A stretch of DNA of 64,000 nt from Acinetobacter sp. LoGeW2-3 (GCF_002688565.1 NZ_CP024011.1:2790001-2854000), one strand, 5' to 3'; positions 15,451-22,572 are shown, counted from the first letter of the stretch. The notes: generated from the sequence alone by a model not told the origin. A program made the numbers and translations.

Positions 15451-15549
15451 TTATTTAACTTCGTTTAAGCAGTCACGACATTCTTTTTTATTGTCGTTAA
15501 TCTCAGTCGCACCATGCAGACCAAATAAACAAAATATAAATTGGAGCAT
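15451..15549 (-). CDS. 32-residue micropeptide, prophage copy of the ML-peptide family
   Basis: Product MLQFIFCLFGLHGATEIND then NKKECRDCLNEVK. A strong ribosome site (GGAGA, five bases from ATG) precedes it. It is homologous to the micropeptides at 32700-32813 (MLRSILCCFVLHGKTEFDY...CKDC) and 34482-34577 (MLNLIFCLLALRGSSEIDY), sharing a hydrophobic start, L-H/R-G-x-T/S-E and, in two copies, a C-x-x-C end. At DNA level AATAAACAAAATATAA is identical with the 34.5 kb copy. It follows a terminator-like leader hairpin at 15572-15595. Function unknown. Confidence 0.65.
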   Translation of the reverse strand: MLQFIFCLFGLHGATEINDNKKECRDCLNEVK

Positions 15550-15563
15550 GCTTTTCTCCAGAT

Positions 15564-15616
15564 AAAAAAATACCTCCACCTGGGGAGATGAAGGTCTAAA
15601 TTAGGAAACTACAGCG
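15564..15616 (-). promoter_or_regulatory. leader hairpin element E1 upstream of micropeptide gene
   Basis: On the minus strand: GCTGTAGTTTC, then hairpin ACCTTCA-loop with TCCCCA-TGGAGGT, then TATTTTTTTATC and the ribosome site of the micropeptide gene. The fifth stem pair is a G-U wobble on the minus RNA but a C-A mismatch on the plus RNA, so the minus strand is the functional one. It resembles an attenuator or short RNA that ends before the gene. Confidence 0.6.
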
Positions 15617-15684
15617 TCAAATATGTATATCTTGCAAGCGCTTAATATATATTCAATTTTTCAAAAATACAATATAGTTCAAAT

Positions 15685-15719
15685 AAAAAAGCCCGCTTAA
15701 CTGGGGAAAGCTAAGCGGG
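15685..15719 (-). terminator. hairpin element E4, strong terminator below Q-like gene
   Basis: CCCGCTTA-loop with TTCCCCA-TAAGCGGG followed on the minus strand by CTTTTTT. The eight-base stem is perfect. Its position, first strong terminator after the antiterminator gene and before all late genes, is that of lambda tR'. Confidence 0.7.
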
Positions 15720-15918
15720 TAGGATTCAATACTTCGTTATGGTTTTTAGCTACATCATCATTCATGGAGTGATTTTTAAAATAGCACCTATAGCCCAATA
15801 ACAATGTATGAAGAATACAAAGAAACTGTTTTAATCGGTTTGTTTTGGGTTGTTTTTTGAATCCTGTTAAAACTAGGCGTTCAGATATTGCTTACACGGG
15901 CATTTCTCAGGGCATTGA
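15720..15918. other. intergenic region below Q-like gene; possible late promoter region
   Basis: About 200 bases without a supportable gene. If the late operon has its own promoter it should lie here on the minus strand. A weak candidate is TTCTTC-17 bases-TATAGG, rightmost near 15810, which is too poor to call. Confidence 0.25.
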
Positions 15919-15944
15919 AAAAGCCCACCATTTGGCGAGCTTTT
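15919..15944 (-). terminator. terminator of Q-like gene
   Basis: AAAAGCTCGCC-AAAT-GGTGGGCTTTT on the minus strand, with two G-U pairs, about 80 bases past the stop at 16023. Confidence 0.7.
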
Positions 15945-16022
15945 AAATTAATCTAGTGCTTTAACGTACACTTCGATCACTATAACAGAAATATGCCATA
16001 TCCTGTCCGGACAAGCAAGTGG

Positions 16023-16463
16023 TTAATCAATACGCAAACGTTTGTCATGTCCTGCTAAATAAAATTTTCCGCAATACACCATACTATCGATTGAAGATTT
16101 TCCAAGACGGCGCTCATCAGCGAGTTGACGCAATGACATCCCACGAACACATTTATCAATAAAAATGCTCACAGCTACTTTTGCTGAAGAACAAATAGCT
16201 TCTGATTTGTTGATGGATACAATCAGCTTCCGCACCTGCTCTGCTTCGAAATCATCAATCTTACAAATCAACTGATCCTTACGCGGTGCCACCCCTTTAT
16301 TGTTCTCACAGATCAGCCAGTAGATCTGATTTACCCCAAGTGAGTCCGGCTCATTACCTGACTTCATACGTGAAATCTGGATGTATGCCCCATACTGCTT
16401 AAACCAATCCTCAATACTAAAACGATCCCAATCCATTACTTCAGCCTTAACCATCGCATTCAT
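16023..16463 (-). CDS. Q-like antitermination protein (tentative)
   Basis: 146 residues. The C-terminal MSLRQLADERRLGKSSIDSM then YCGKFYLAGHDKRL looks like a small helix-turn-helix that ends phage antitermination Q-type or late activator proteins. The N-terminal half (FSIEDWFKQYGAYIQ) is helical. It is the last gene of the early leftward operon and is followed by a terminator and then the late genes, exactly where Q proteins lie. Several terminators interrupt the late operon, consistent with an antiterminator. Identity rests mainly on position. Confidence 0.5.
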   Translation of the reverse strand: MNAMVKAEVMDWDRFSIEDWFKQYGAYIQISRMKSGNEPDSLGVNQIYWLICENNKGVAPRKDQLICKIDDFEAEQVRKLIVSINKSEAICSSAKVAVSIFIDKCVRGMSLRQLADERRLGKSSIDSMVYCGKFYLAGHDKRLRID

Positions 16464-16475
16464 CCCTATTCCCTC

Positions 16476-16718
16476 TTACAAATTCACGTATTTAAAAAAC
16501 AAGGTAGTCCCATCCTGCTGAGGGATTGAAACGCTTTGGCCCTGTTCTAAAGTTTCGATCTGTTCTGTTGTTAAGTGTTTGCCTGCGTGTTTTAAGAAGT
16601 CTTCTTTAGAGTCAAATTTGGCTTTTCCATAGATATTTGTATTGGTCTCATTCCAGTGCTCATAAAGCCAATACTTACCATTTGAATAAAGCGCCCAATC
16701 AAAATTATTAGTACTCAT
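16476..16718 (-). CDS. small phage protein, unknown function
   Basis: 80 residues from MSTNNFDWALYSNGKYWLYE at the ATG at 16718, which overlaps the TGA of the resolvase gene (TGATG). Mixed alpha/beta soluble protein rich in aromatic residues in its first half, ending TTLFFKYVNL. A longer in-frame start exists but would lie inside the resolvase gene. No family recognised. Confidence 0.6.
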   Translation of the reverse strand: MSTNNFDWALYSNGKYWLYEHWNETNTNIYGKAKFDSKEDFLKHAGKHLTTEQIETLEQGQSVSIPQQDGTTLFFKYVNL

Positions 16719-17137
16719 CACTTCATCCCCACAATCAACATCGCAGCATCCCGCTGCTCTTGATTCGTTCTGCCTTGCCAACCTGTAATTCGATTAAAAT
16801 CTTCTGCCTTCAGCTTTGTGCGTGTCGGCTTAACCAATACCACCGCTAAACCGCATTCTTTTGCCATTTCTGCGAGCAATTTACCTGTTGCGTGGTTCTC
16901 CCCTACATTCTTGGCAATCTTCTCTCCTGCGGTCTTAGAATGCCCGAAACGGAAGTTTGATTTTTTATTCAGCCAACCCGCCTCGATGACCACTTTCTTG
17001 ATTTCGCTCTTGTTTACTTCAAAATACTGAGATAAGTCATAAAAGCTCATATTGCAGACTCGGAGTGAGCCGTCTTTTAAGACAGCCACCCCTGATTTTT
17101 CTAAGTCTGGATCGATGCCGATAATCAAGTCAGTCAT
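16718..17137 (-). CDS. RuvC-like Holliday junction resolvase
   Basis: 139 residues from MTDLIIGIDPDLEKSGVAVL at 17137, with GAGGTGCCA upstream. RNase H-like fold of RuvC type: first catalytic Asp in GIDPDLEKSG, second acidic residue in VVIEAGW, and last Asp in NQEQRDAAMLIVG. The insert KKSNFRFGHSKTAGEKIAKN matches the DNA-binding helix region. It probably resolves branched DNA made during replication and recombination before packaging. Small, complete and in the usual place near the end of the early operon. Confidence 0.8.
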   Translation of the reverse strand: MTDLIIGIDPDLEKSGVAVLKDGSLRVCNMSFYDLSQYFEVNKSEIKKVVIEAGWLNKKSNFRFGHSKTAGEKIAKNVGENHATGKLLAEMAKECGLAVVLVKPTRTKLKAEDFNRITGWQGRTNQEQRDAAMLIVGMK

Positions 17138-17519
17138 TGGCACCTCGCAGGGCTTTTTCCCACCCTTCAATATTTTCAAGCAATTCCCGGCTGCAACGCG
17201 GCAAAACCTCTTGTGCTAATACTCGGTAATTACCCACCAACAACCCTAACAACCTGTATTCCTCATACAGTCGGTCGTATCTGCCACAGGCATCTTTGGT
17301 TTGATTTAATTGATCCTCCAACCCCTTCTTCTTCTCGATATAACACTGTTCCATGTTGTTGAGCTGGGCTTTTAAATCGTCGATTTCGGCCTGTCGGTGC
17401 TGCCACACCTCAAATTGATCTGAATACAACTCAGATAACTCTTGATCTGGGTAGCGAACCTTCATGAGCAAATAGTCAGACGGATATTTGTTTTTTATGT
17501 ATTCATCAAAATCACTCAT
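17130..17519 (-). CDS. coiled-coil phage protein, unknown function
   Basis: 129 residues. The middle (AEIDDLKAQLNNMEQCYIEKKKG...QTKDACGRYDRLYEEYRLLG) is a long coiled coil. The first 30 residues are charged and Tyr-rich (DEYIKNKYPSDYLLMKVRYP). It overlaps the previous gene by 4 bases and ends seven bases inside the resolvase start region. Possibly a partner of the resolvase or of replication proteins; not recognised. Confidence 0.55.
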   Translation of the reverse strand: MSDFDEYIKNKYPSDYLLMKVRYPDQELSELYSDQFEVWQHRQAEIDDLKAQLNNMEQCYIEKKKGLEDQLNQTKDACGRYDRLYEEYRLLGLLVGNYRVLAQEVLPRCSRELLENIEGWEKALRGAND

Positions 17520-17752
17520 CTCTCAATCACCTTCGTAGTCGGCGCAATATGATTACGGATATCACTTACATAGTCAGTACGGTCGTGATCTGCGATGGCT
17601 GCGCGTAATTCACCATGAGTAAAACCAACCGAACTTCTTTGCCACACTCCATTGATTACAGCGATTTTCCAGCTCTCAGGCACACCATGCTTTTGAAGCA
17701 TCCCATCAAGTGCTTTTGCGTTTTCCAATCCCAATTTTTCGATTAAGTTCAT
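17516..17752 (-). CDS. small phage protein, unknown function
   Basis: 78 residues, helical, with MNLIEKLGLENAKALDGMLQ and a GVWQRSSVGFTHGELRAAIA segment that resembles a short DNA-binding or ligand-binding helix pair. Start and stop codons overlap both neighbours by 4 bases, so it is part of a tightly coupled block (17130-18427). No function can be given. Confidence 0.6.
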   Translation of the reverse strand: MNLIEKLGLENAKALDGMLQKHGVPESWKIAVINGVWQRSSVGFTHGELRAAIADHDRTDYVSDIRNHIAPTTKVIER

Positions 17753-18015
17753 CCCTTCACCCCAAATAACTGCTTTGTCTTTGGTGTCAGGAAATATCTG
17801 TATTCATCATTCCCACCACCAATTGCCCCAATTAACCCAGCCTGAACCAATGTCTTTAAATAACGCTGAGTGGATCGAAGAGTTAAATACGGCAACGCCT
17901 GGTCTCTTATTTCCTTCGATGTCGCAACTGGTGTGTTTCGAATCACCAGCAAGACATCAATTCCGCGATTTAAAACAGCCGCTTTGCTAAAGCTATGGTC
18001 TCGCTCACTACTCAT
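17749..18015 (-). CDS. winged-helix DNA-binding protein
   Basis: 88 residues. The pattern IDVLLVIRNTPVATSKEIRD, LTLRSTQRYLKTLVQAGLIG, then EYRYFLTPK is a classic MarR/ArsR-like winged helix: a helix, recognition helix in TLRSTQRYL, then the wing. Probably a small phage transcription regulator or a DNA-binding helper for replication. It overlaps both neighbouring genes by 4 bases. Confidence 0.65.
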   Translation of the reverse strand: MSSERDHSFSKAAVLNRGIDVLLVIRNTPVATSKEIRDQALPYLTLRSTQRYLKTLVQAGLIGAIGGGNDEYRYFLTPKTKQLFGVKG

Positions 18016-18170
18016 GCCGCCACCCGTTTAGCTTTCTTTTTCCTGCGCTCATTTATATAAATCCGGCATGCTTCACGTGTTTCCGGGGTTTTAACGCCTT
18101 GGTTATAAGCAGACCGCAATGCCATGACCTCAACCCAATCCACGGTTTTATTGTCGTTTTGGTCTTTCAT
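18012..18170 (-). CDS. 52-residue basic phage protein
   Basis: Starts at MKDQNDNKTVDWVEVMALRS (18170), whose ATG overlaps the TGA of the previous gene. It ends with a very basic helix (ACRIYINERRKKKAKRVAA) that could bind nucleic acid. A longer in-frame reading would overlap the upstream gene by a further 39 bases and is less likely. Function unknown. Confidence 0.55.
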   Translation of the reverse strand: MKDQNDNKTVDWVEVMALRSAYNQGVKTPETREACRIYINERRKKKAKRVAA

Positions 18171-18427
18171 GCAGCACCTTCCTGGATACAACCTTCGTCG
18201 TAAATCCATAGAGTCCGACCACCACCCCAGCGCATACCAATAATTCCAGTTCCTTTGGTGCGAGCAAGAACACTAAGATCGTACGCACATTGTCTTTCAG
18301 TAATTTGGAAGCCTTTTTCTTGCATTCTTGATACAACACCTTTGGTATAAGGGCGTTTCTTTTGTTGTTTTGCATCAATCACGCATTGCAATACTTGATT
18401 CTGACGATCAGTAAGATCTAATTTCAC
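18167..18427 (-). CDS. small winged-helix-like phage protein
   Basis: 86 residues from a GTG at 18427 that overlaps the stop of the DnaC-like gene (GTGTGA); an ATG further upstream is in frame. LDLTDRQNQVLQCVIDAKQQ, YTKGVVSRMQEKGFQITERQ and the final GMRWGGGRTLWIYDEGC resemble a winged helix with a beta wing. Part of the coupled early block downstream of the helicase loader. Function unknown. Confidence 0.55.
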   Translation of the reverse strand: MKLDLTDRQNQVLQCVIDAKQQKKRPYTKGVVSRMQEKGFQITERQCAYDLSVLARTKGTGIIGMRWGGGRTLWIYDEGCIQEGAA

Positions 18428-19182
18428 ACCCCACCCCCTGCGCTTTTCCCTACACGCTGATCCATCCAATTGCACTCAACCACAGCCAATCCGTCATGCT
18501 GGAACCGGGACCATAGCCGATCACCTAAATCAGTCGCCAAATCACCCTTGGTCATATTTGAAATCAGCATGGTTGGCTTCCCTGCGTCATAACGCGCATA
18601 TAAAACCTTGTGAACCAGTTGCAGGCGGTTTTCATGGCGATCATGCAATCCATATTCATCCAGAATCAGAAGGTCATAATCGGTATAGCGCCAGATTGCG
18701 TTGGCTTCGTTGTCATCGGCTTTTTTCCAAGCGTTGGCAATCTCATTAGCCATATCTTCAGAAGTGACATAGCGGGCATATTTACGCGCTGAAAGTACGT
18801 TACGAGCCACGGCGCAAGACAGATGTGTTTTACCAGTACCAGTACGACCAACCATGATCAGGTTGCGAGTAATGCCTTCCAGGAAGTCTCTGGTGAATTT
18901 CACACACTGAGCTTTAGCATTTCGCTGACCATCGTTTTCAGTGATGTATTCCTTGAATCCACTGTTTGCATGTCGAGTCGGAAGCTTGGCACCTTCAAAA
19001 TGCTTTTCACGGACCATCTGATTGACAGAGGCTGCATGATCCTGATGAGCCTGATTTAAGATTTCAGAAGCACACTGTTTGCAGATCGCCTGGTTACCCA
19101 ATTGAACTTTCTGCATCTGGTGACGTTCGCAGTATTCAGAACTGATCTGAACTTTTGAACCAAGTAGAGCGTTTACGTTCAT
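18424..19182 (-). CDS. DnaC-like helicase loader ATPase
   Basis: 252 residues. An N-terminal zinc motif (YCERH near 17-21 with CKQC at 34-37) is followed by an AAA+ domain: Walker A GRTGTGKTH at 112-120, Walker B YDLLILDEYG, sensor 1 MLISNMTKGDL and an Arg finger region GDRLWSRFQ. This is the DnaC/IstB-type loader found with phage O-like initiators; it loads the host DnaB helicase at the phage origin. It overlaps the initiator gene by 4 bases. Confidence 0.88.
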   Translation of the reverse strand: MNVNALLGSKVQISSEYCERHQMQKVQLGNQAICKQCASEILNQAHQDHAASVNQMVREKHFEGAKLPTRHANSGFKEYITENDGQRNAKAQCVKFTRDFLEGITRNLIMVGRTGTGKTHLSCAVARNVLSARKYARYVTSEDMANEIANAWKKADDNEANAIWRYTDYDLLILDEYGLHDRHENRLQLVHKVLYARYDAGKPTMLISNMTKGDLATDLGDRLWSRFQHDGLAVVECNWMDQRVGKSAGGGV

Positions 19183-20150
19183 AGCAAGCCTCCCAGATCG
19201 ATGTCATCGGTAGCGGGAGCATATTGCTGAACTTGGCCCCAAGCCTGATTCACATTGCGATTGCTTTGAACTGGTGCCGATGGCGCTTTCTGCTTAGGTT
19301 CAAACAGACCTTGATAGTTACCAGTGATCGATGTTTTCAGAGACTGATTGCTGCCCTCATATCCCCATTTCTGGAAATCCTTGTAAATCGTATTCAGGGC
19401 ATTTTTGGTCAGTTTGGTTTTTGCTGTTAGAGAACGACTAGATACGTACTGCTCCCAAAGATCGAAATCACATAGGTTTTTAAATTTCTCTGATGTCAGT
19501 TGAATGACTTCATCAAAAGATAATTTACGAGCCTTTTCTTTTCGCTCAGCTTCGGCTTTTGCCTGTTCCTGTTTTTCAAGAAATAGGCTGTTGTTAAAAA
19601 TAACGATCAACTTGTTGGAGCGAAGCGGGCTTATATAAATATCTATATTTAAATATCTATAAGTAATATCTATTGAGTGTTCAGTTGGTGAACTAGGTTG
19701 CGGTTCACTTTCTGAACTGGTGCGGTTCACTTTCTGAACTAGTTTGGATTTTGAACTAGTCTTTTTACTGAACTTCTCAACTAGAGAAACCTCATTCAAA
19801 AGATACTTATTGCCAAACTTTGGATGACTTCCAATGATGCTAATAACCCCAAGTTCAGTAAGCTCTTTAAGACCTTTAGCAACAGTTGCTCGCCCAAGAG
19901 TACGAGACCCAACAAGGTTTTTATTGCCTTGCAGTTGAGAGTAACTAACGTAATCAGATTCCTTGTTAAATCCGGTTAGGTAATTCTCCAATCGCGCATA
20001 GATCCGCATTGCTGCATCACTTAAAAAAGGCTCAACTTCATTGCGGTAAAGGCGGCTTGACATGACATAACCCTTGTCAAATTTGTCGGCCATTTTTTTA
20101 CCTTTGCTGAACGGGACAATATTGTCCTCATGTTTTTTTAAAGCCGTCAT
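19179..20150 (-). CDS. O-like replication initiator with internal origin
   Basis: 323 residues. The N-terminal domain is helix-turn-helix/winged (SSRLYRNEVEPFLSDAAMRI, LVGSRTLGRATVAKGLKELT, LGVISIIGSH), the type used by phage O/DnaD-like initiators to bind iterons. The middle (about 135-175) is Ser/Lys-rich and variable and is encoded by the iteron-like repeats. The C-terminal part (KAEAERKEKARKLSFDEVIQ onward) is helical and probably contacts the loader. Directly followed by the DnaC-like gene. Confidence 0.75.
   Translation of the reverse strand: MTALKKHEDNIVPFSKGKKMADKFDKGYVMSSRLYRNEVEPFLSDAAMRIYARLENYLTGFNKESDYVSYSQLQGNKNLVGSRTLGRATVAKGLKELTELGVISIIGSHPKFGNKYLLNEVSLVEKFSKKTSSKSKLVQKVNRTSSESEPQPSSPTEHSIDITYRYLNIDIYISPLRSNKLIVIFNNSLFLEKQEQAKAEAERKEKARKLSFDEVIQLTSEKFKNLCDFDLWEQYVSSRSLTAKTKLTKNALNTIYKDFQKWGYEGSNQSLKTSITGNYQGLFEPKQKAPSAPVQSNRNVNQAWGQVQQYAPATDDIDLGGLL
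19631..19773. other. putative phage replication origin inside the initiator gene
   Basis: Three copies of GTTCA-N5-TGAAC (19679-19693, 19703-19717, 19725-19739) are spaced 24 and 22 bases apart; the last two are identical over GCGGTTCACTTTCTGAACT. Beside them (19631-19675) is an almost pure A/T stretch holding three ATATCTAT repeats, a likely unwinding element. Iterons plus AT-rich region within the initiator gene is the lambda ori layout. Confidence 0.65.
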
Positions 20151-20791
20151 GCTGCATCACCTTGCTTTGCAGCAAATGCAGCAATTAACCCTTTGGAATC
20201 ATCAAACCATTCACCCACCGTGCGTAATTCACAAAACTGCTTATGAAGCATGGCCTCAATATCTTTAGGAATGATGGTAAGAACTTCTAGATTTGCACCT
20301 GATTGTGTCTCTAATGTGCGGATACGCTTTTCAACATGGATGCTCTTTCCGATTTTGACTTCATGAGTTCCTTGCTTGCGAACAATGTAGGTTTTACACA
20401 CCAGTTTTTTGGCAGGACTATTCTTATTTTTTTGCGGTTTATCCGTGCCATCTGCATTTAAGCCGCACATGTATGCGCCTGCTTCAGACAAGCTCATTTG
20501 CCAAGCTGTTGGAAACGCTTGTGCCACACTTGAAACTAAAGGCTGAATTTCATCCCAGATTTCAGTATTACCATCTATGGCAATCACTGTTTCGCGGGTC
20601 ATGACTACTGGGTGTTGAGCCAATGTCACCATGAACATTGCGCATTGCTCAGCAAATGTGAGCTTCTGCTTGTCCTTAAGTTTATGTATTAGGTGATTAA
20701 CAGCTTGAGCATGATTCATTGAGTTGAAATCAAGCTCATTGCTGCTAGACATGCTCTGTTGATTATGATTAAATTGTGTCATCATATTCAT
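20147..20791 (-). CDS. protein with C-terminal T5orf172/MUG113 (GIY-YIG superfamily) domain
   Basis: 214 residues. Residues about 130-200 (KTYIVRKQGTHEVKIGKS, HVEKRIRTLETQSG, LEVLTIIPKDIEAMLHKQF, RTVGEWFD) follow the T5orf172/MUG113 pattern, a divergent GIY-YIG nuclease relative: Y-I-V, KIG-x-S, RI-x-x-L, E-x-x-LH-x-x-F and GEWF. The N-terminal half is helical and phage-specific. It lies between the cII-like and initiator genes, so it is made early. Either a nuclease or a DNA-binding protein. Confidence 0.75.
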   Translation of the reverse strand: MNMMTQFNHNQQSMSSSNELDFNSMNHAQAVNHLIHKLKDKQKLTFAEQCAMFMVTLAQHPVVMTRETVIAIDGNTEIWDEIQPLVSSVAQAFPTAWQMSLSEAGAYMCGLNADGTDKPQKNKNSPAKKLVCKTYIVRKQGTHEVKIGKSIHVEKRIRTLETQSGANLEVLTIIPKDIEAMLHKQFCELRTVGEWFDDSKGLIAAFAAKQGDAA

Positions 20792-20842
20792 GTTTACTTT
20801 CCTGTCAGTTAGTGAACAACCGGAAAAGCCTGATCTCGCACA

Positions 20843-21334
20843 TCAGGCTTTTTCTGTTTGTAGAGCTGATAAATACTTTGCACACTCGCCTTTCATGGCT
20901 TTACGCAAAGACTGAATCTTGTGTTCGATTTCTTCCAGGATGCGATCTGTCTCATCCATTTCAGCAGGTGTAACCACACCATCTTCCAGAGCAGATAAAA
21001 CCTGCTTGTTCGCTGCACCATTACCAACGTTCATACCAAGTAGTGACTCAAGAACGCCTAATTGATGATCTTTTCCTTCTGCTTGCTCTACCGGCATCAA
21101 TGCAAAACCCAATTTATGGGCCCACACCTTTAATGAGGCTGGGTTCTGCGTATAGGTCAGCATTACTTCGAATGCTTTCAGGCTTGGCAGGTGGTTTTCC
21201 ATATTAGGATTGGCATAGTTCAGAATTGTGTTGTGAGACACGCCAACAACATCGGCTAATTCTTTCGGTGTGATTCCTTTCGACTGGTGCACCATCTTGT
21301 GTAAAGCGGTTTTAGTCTCTTTTGATATATCCAT
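20843..21334 (-). CDS. CII-like phage regulatory protein
   Basis: 163 residues. The first half has the phage CII/CP76 pattern: LHKMVHQSKGITPKELADVV, GVSHNTILNYANPNMEN, LPSLKAFEVMLTYTQNP. The second half is a helical oligomerisation region (MDETDRILEEIEHKIQSLRK). It probably activates lysogeny or early promoters. AAGGAG lies seven bases before its ATG. It is the second gene of the leftward early operon after cro. Confidence 0.75.
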   Translation of the reverse strand: MDISKETKTALHKMVHQSKGITPKELADVVGVSHNTILNYANPNMENHLPSLKAFEVMLTYTQNPASLKVWAHKLGFALMPVEQAEGKDHQLGVLESLLGMNVGNGAANKQVLSALEDGVVTPAEMDETDRILEEIEHKIQSLRKAMKGECAKYLSALQTEKA

Positions 21335-21391
21335 GTGAACTCCTTGTTTACATTCACGTTTATTTAAAACGCCAAGTTATTGATAATTGAT

Positions 21392-21646
21392 TTAAGCGGT
21401 TAGTGATAAGGCTTGAGTTCTGATGTACTCAAAATCCACATCAGGACACAGTGAGTCACAACTCACTTGGCCGTTACTTTCTTTATCAATCTTGATTGCT
21501 AAAGAAGCGCCACACTTGCTGTTGCCATACATAATCTGATTTAAGTATCCGATGGATGTTTGGCAGCGCTTAGCGAATGCTTTTCGCTCACTAGGGGTTA
21601 ATTGACTTAGATAGTTTTTTAGTTCGATGGTTTGGGAAGAAGACAT
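21392..21646 (-). CDS. Cro/YdaS-like repressor
   Basis: 84 residues. LKNYLSQLTPSERKAFAKRC and TSIGYLNQIMYGNSKCGASL then AIKIDKESNGQVSCDSL fit the YdaS/Cro-like small antitoxin-type HTH family (recognition helix around SIGYLNQIMYG). First gene of the early leftward operon, divergent from cI, with AAAGGAG upstream. Its promoter overlaps the operator at 21671-21684. It should oppose CI in the lytic decision. Confidence 0.8.
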   Translation of the reverse strand: MSSSQTIELKNYLSQLTPSERKAFAKRCQTSIGYLNQIMYGNSKCGASLAIKIDKESNGQVSCDSLCPDVDFEYIRTQALSLTA

Positions 21647-21670
21647 TTTAATCTCCTTTACTAATTAAAT

Positions 21671-21742
21671 TTAGTAAATACTAATTTTTATCACTTAATA
21701 AGTCAATAAAGATTTAGTGTTTGCGAATTTACTTTTTACTAA
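21671..21742. promoter_or_regulatory. OR-type operator region between cI and cro, with cro promoter
   Basis: A perfect palindrome TTAGTA-AA-TACTAA at 21671-21684, a near copy TTACTT-TT-TACTAA at 21729-21742 and a weak site at 21714-21727. The cro promoter on the minus strand is TTGACT (21706-21701), 17 bases, TAGTAT (21683-21678); its -10 lies inside the palindrome. The same palindrome recurs at 25361-25399. Confidence 0.8.
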
Positions 21743-21762
21743 AAAGTCTGTGAAATACCAAA

Positions 21763-22464
21763 ATGGATATAATTTCTTTAAGACGCGCCAATTTGCGCCA
21801 GGCTATTGATGCCAAGTTAAAATCTGAGGGGTTTTCTTCGGATGCTGCTTTTTGTGAGCATTACGACCTGAATCCAAGCCATATATCTCAACTTGTGAAA
21901 GGTCATGGGAGTTTTGGCGAGCGCGCAGCTCGAAATTTAGAGAAAAAGGTTGGCTGGGAAGCTGGATATTTAGATAGGGATATGCCTGACACTCGGTCTG
22001 AAGTGGTTGCCCCAGTTTCTAATGTAAGACCGTCAAGAAGGAAATTAAGGAAGATTCCGGTGTTAGATTTTGTGCAAGCTGGCATATGGAGAGAGGTTGT
22101 ATACGATGGAGTTCATCCGAAAGATGAGACTTATACAACCTACGAAGGCAAAGACCCTAATGCTGTTTTCTCGTTAGAGATCGATGGCTTAAGCATGGCT
22201 CCCGAGTTTATGCCAGGTGATGAAATTGTTGTGGATGCAGCCTTGGATCCAAAGCCTGGTTCATTGGTCGTTGCTCAGGAAATTCAGCATGGTGTAGCGA
22301 TGACTACCTTTAAGAAATACCGTGTTGTTGGGGTCAATGAACATGGTGTAGATATTATTGAGCTGGTTCCCTTAAACCCAGACTTCCCTACTTACAATTC
22401 GTCTCAGATCGAAATTTCAATCATTGGTGTTGTTGTTCAGCACCATAAAGACTTTAAGTACTAA
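21763..22464 (+). CDS. LexA-type cI repressor with S24 peptidase domain
   Basis: 233 residues. N-terminal HTH (AAFCEHYDLNPSHISQLVKG) for operator binding. C-terminal S24 domain: cleavage site Ala106-Gly107 in FVQAGIW, catalytic Ser144 in DGLSMAPEF and Lys184 in TTFKKYRV. Such repressors hold lysogeny and cleave themselves when RecA is active, so induction should follow DNA damage. It is divergent from cro across the operators and first in a rightward lysogenic set with the two genes at 22573-24821. Confidence 0.92.
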   Translation: MDIISLRRANLRQAIDAKLKSEGFSSDAAFCEHYDLNPSHISQLVKGHGSFGERAARNLEKKVGWEAGYLDRDMPDTRSEVVAPVSNVRPSRRKLRKIPVLDFVQAGIWREVVYDGVHPKDETYTTYEGKDPNAVFSLEIDGLSMAPEFMPGDEIVVDAALDPKPGSLVVAQEIQHGVAMTTFKKYRVVGVNEHGVDIIELVPLNPDFPTYNSSQIEISIIGVVVQHHKDFKY

Positions 22465-22470
22465 TAATAA

Positions 22471-22538
22471 AAGCCGCTATATGCGGCTTGGGGAAATTAA
22501 CTGTGAACCCGACGCACTTATTTATCGGGTGGGGAAAT
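22471..22538 (+). other. two-hairpin RNA between cI and the NdpA-like gene
   Basis: AAGCCGC-TATAT-GCGGCTT followed by GGGGAAAT, then ACCCGA-12 bases-TCGGGT followed by GGGGAAAT. There is no T run, so these are not ordinary terminators, and transcription from cI probably continues into 22573-24821. The repeated GGGGAAAT after each hairpin suggests a designed structure. Confidence 0.45.
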
Positions 22539-22572
22539 AAATGCTTTACGATTATAAGGTTTTAGGTGATTT

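Noticed and set aside
15362..15565. 67-codon plus-strand frame
   Set aside because: Overlaps the micropeptide gene at 15451-15549 on the other strand, which has a ribosome site and two homologues; no support for the plus frame.
18148..18378. 76-codon minus-strand frame with hydrophobic middle
   Set aside because: Overlaps two coupled genes in another frame and has no start signal.
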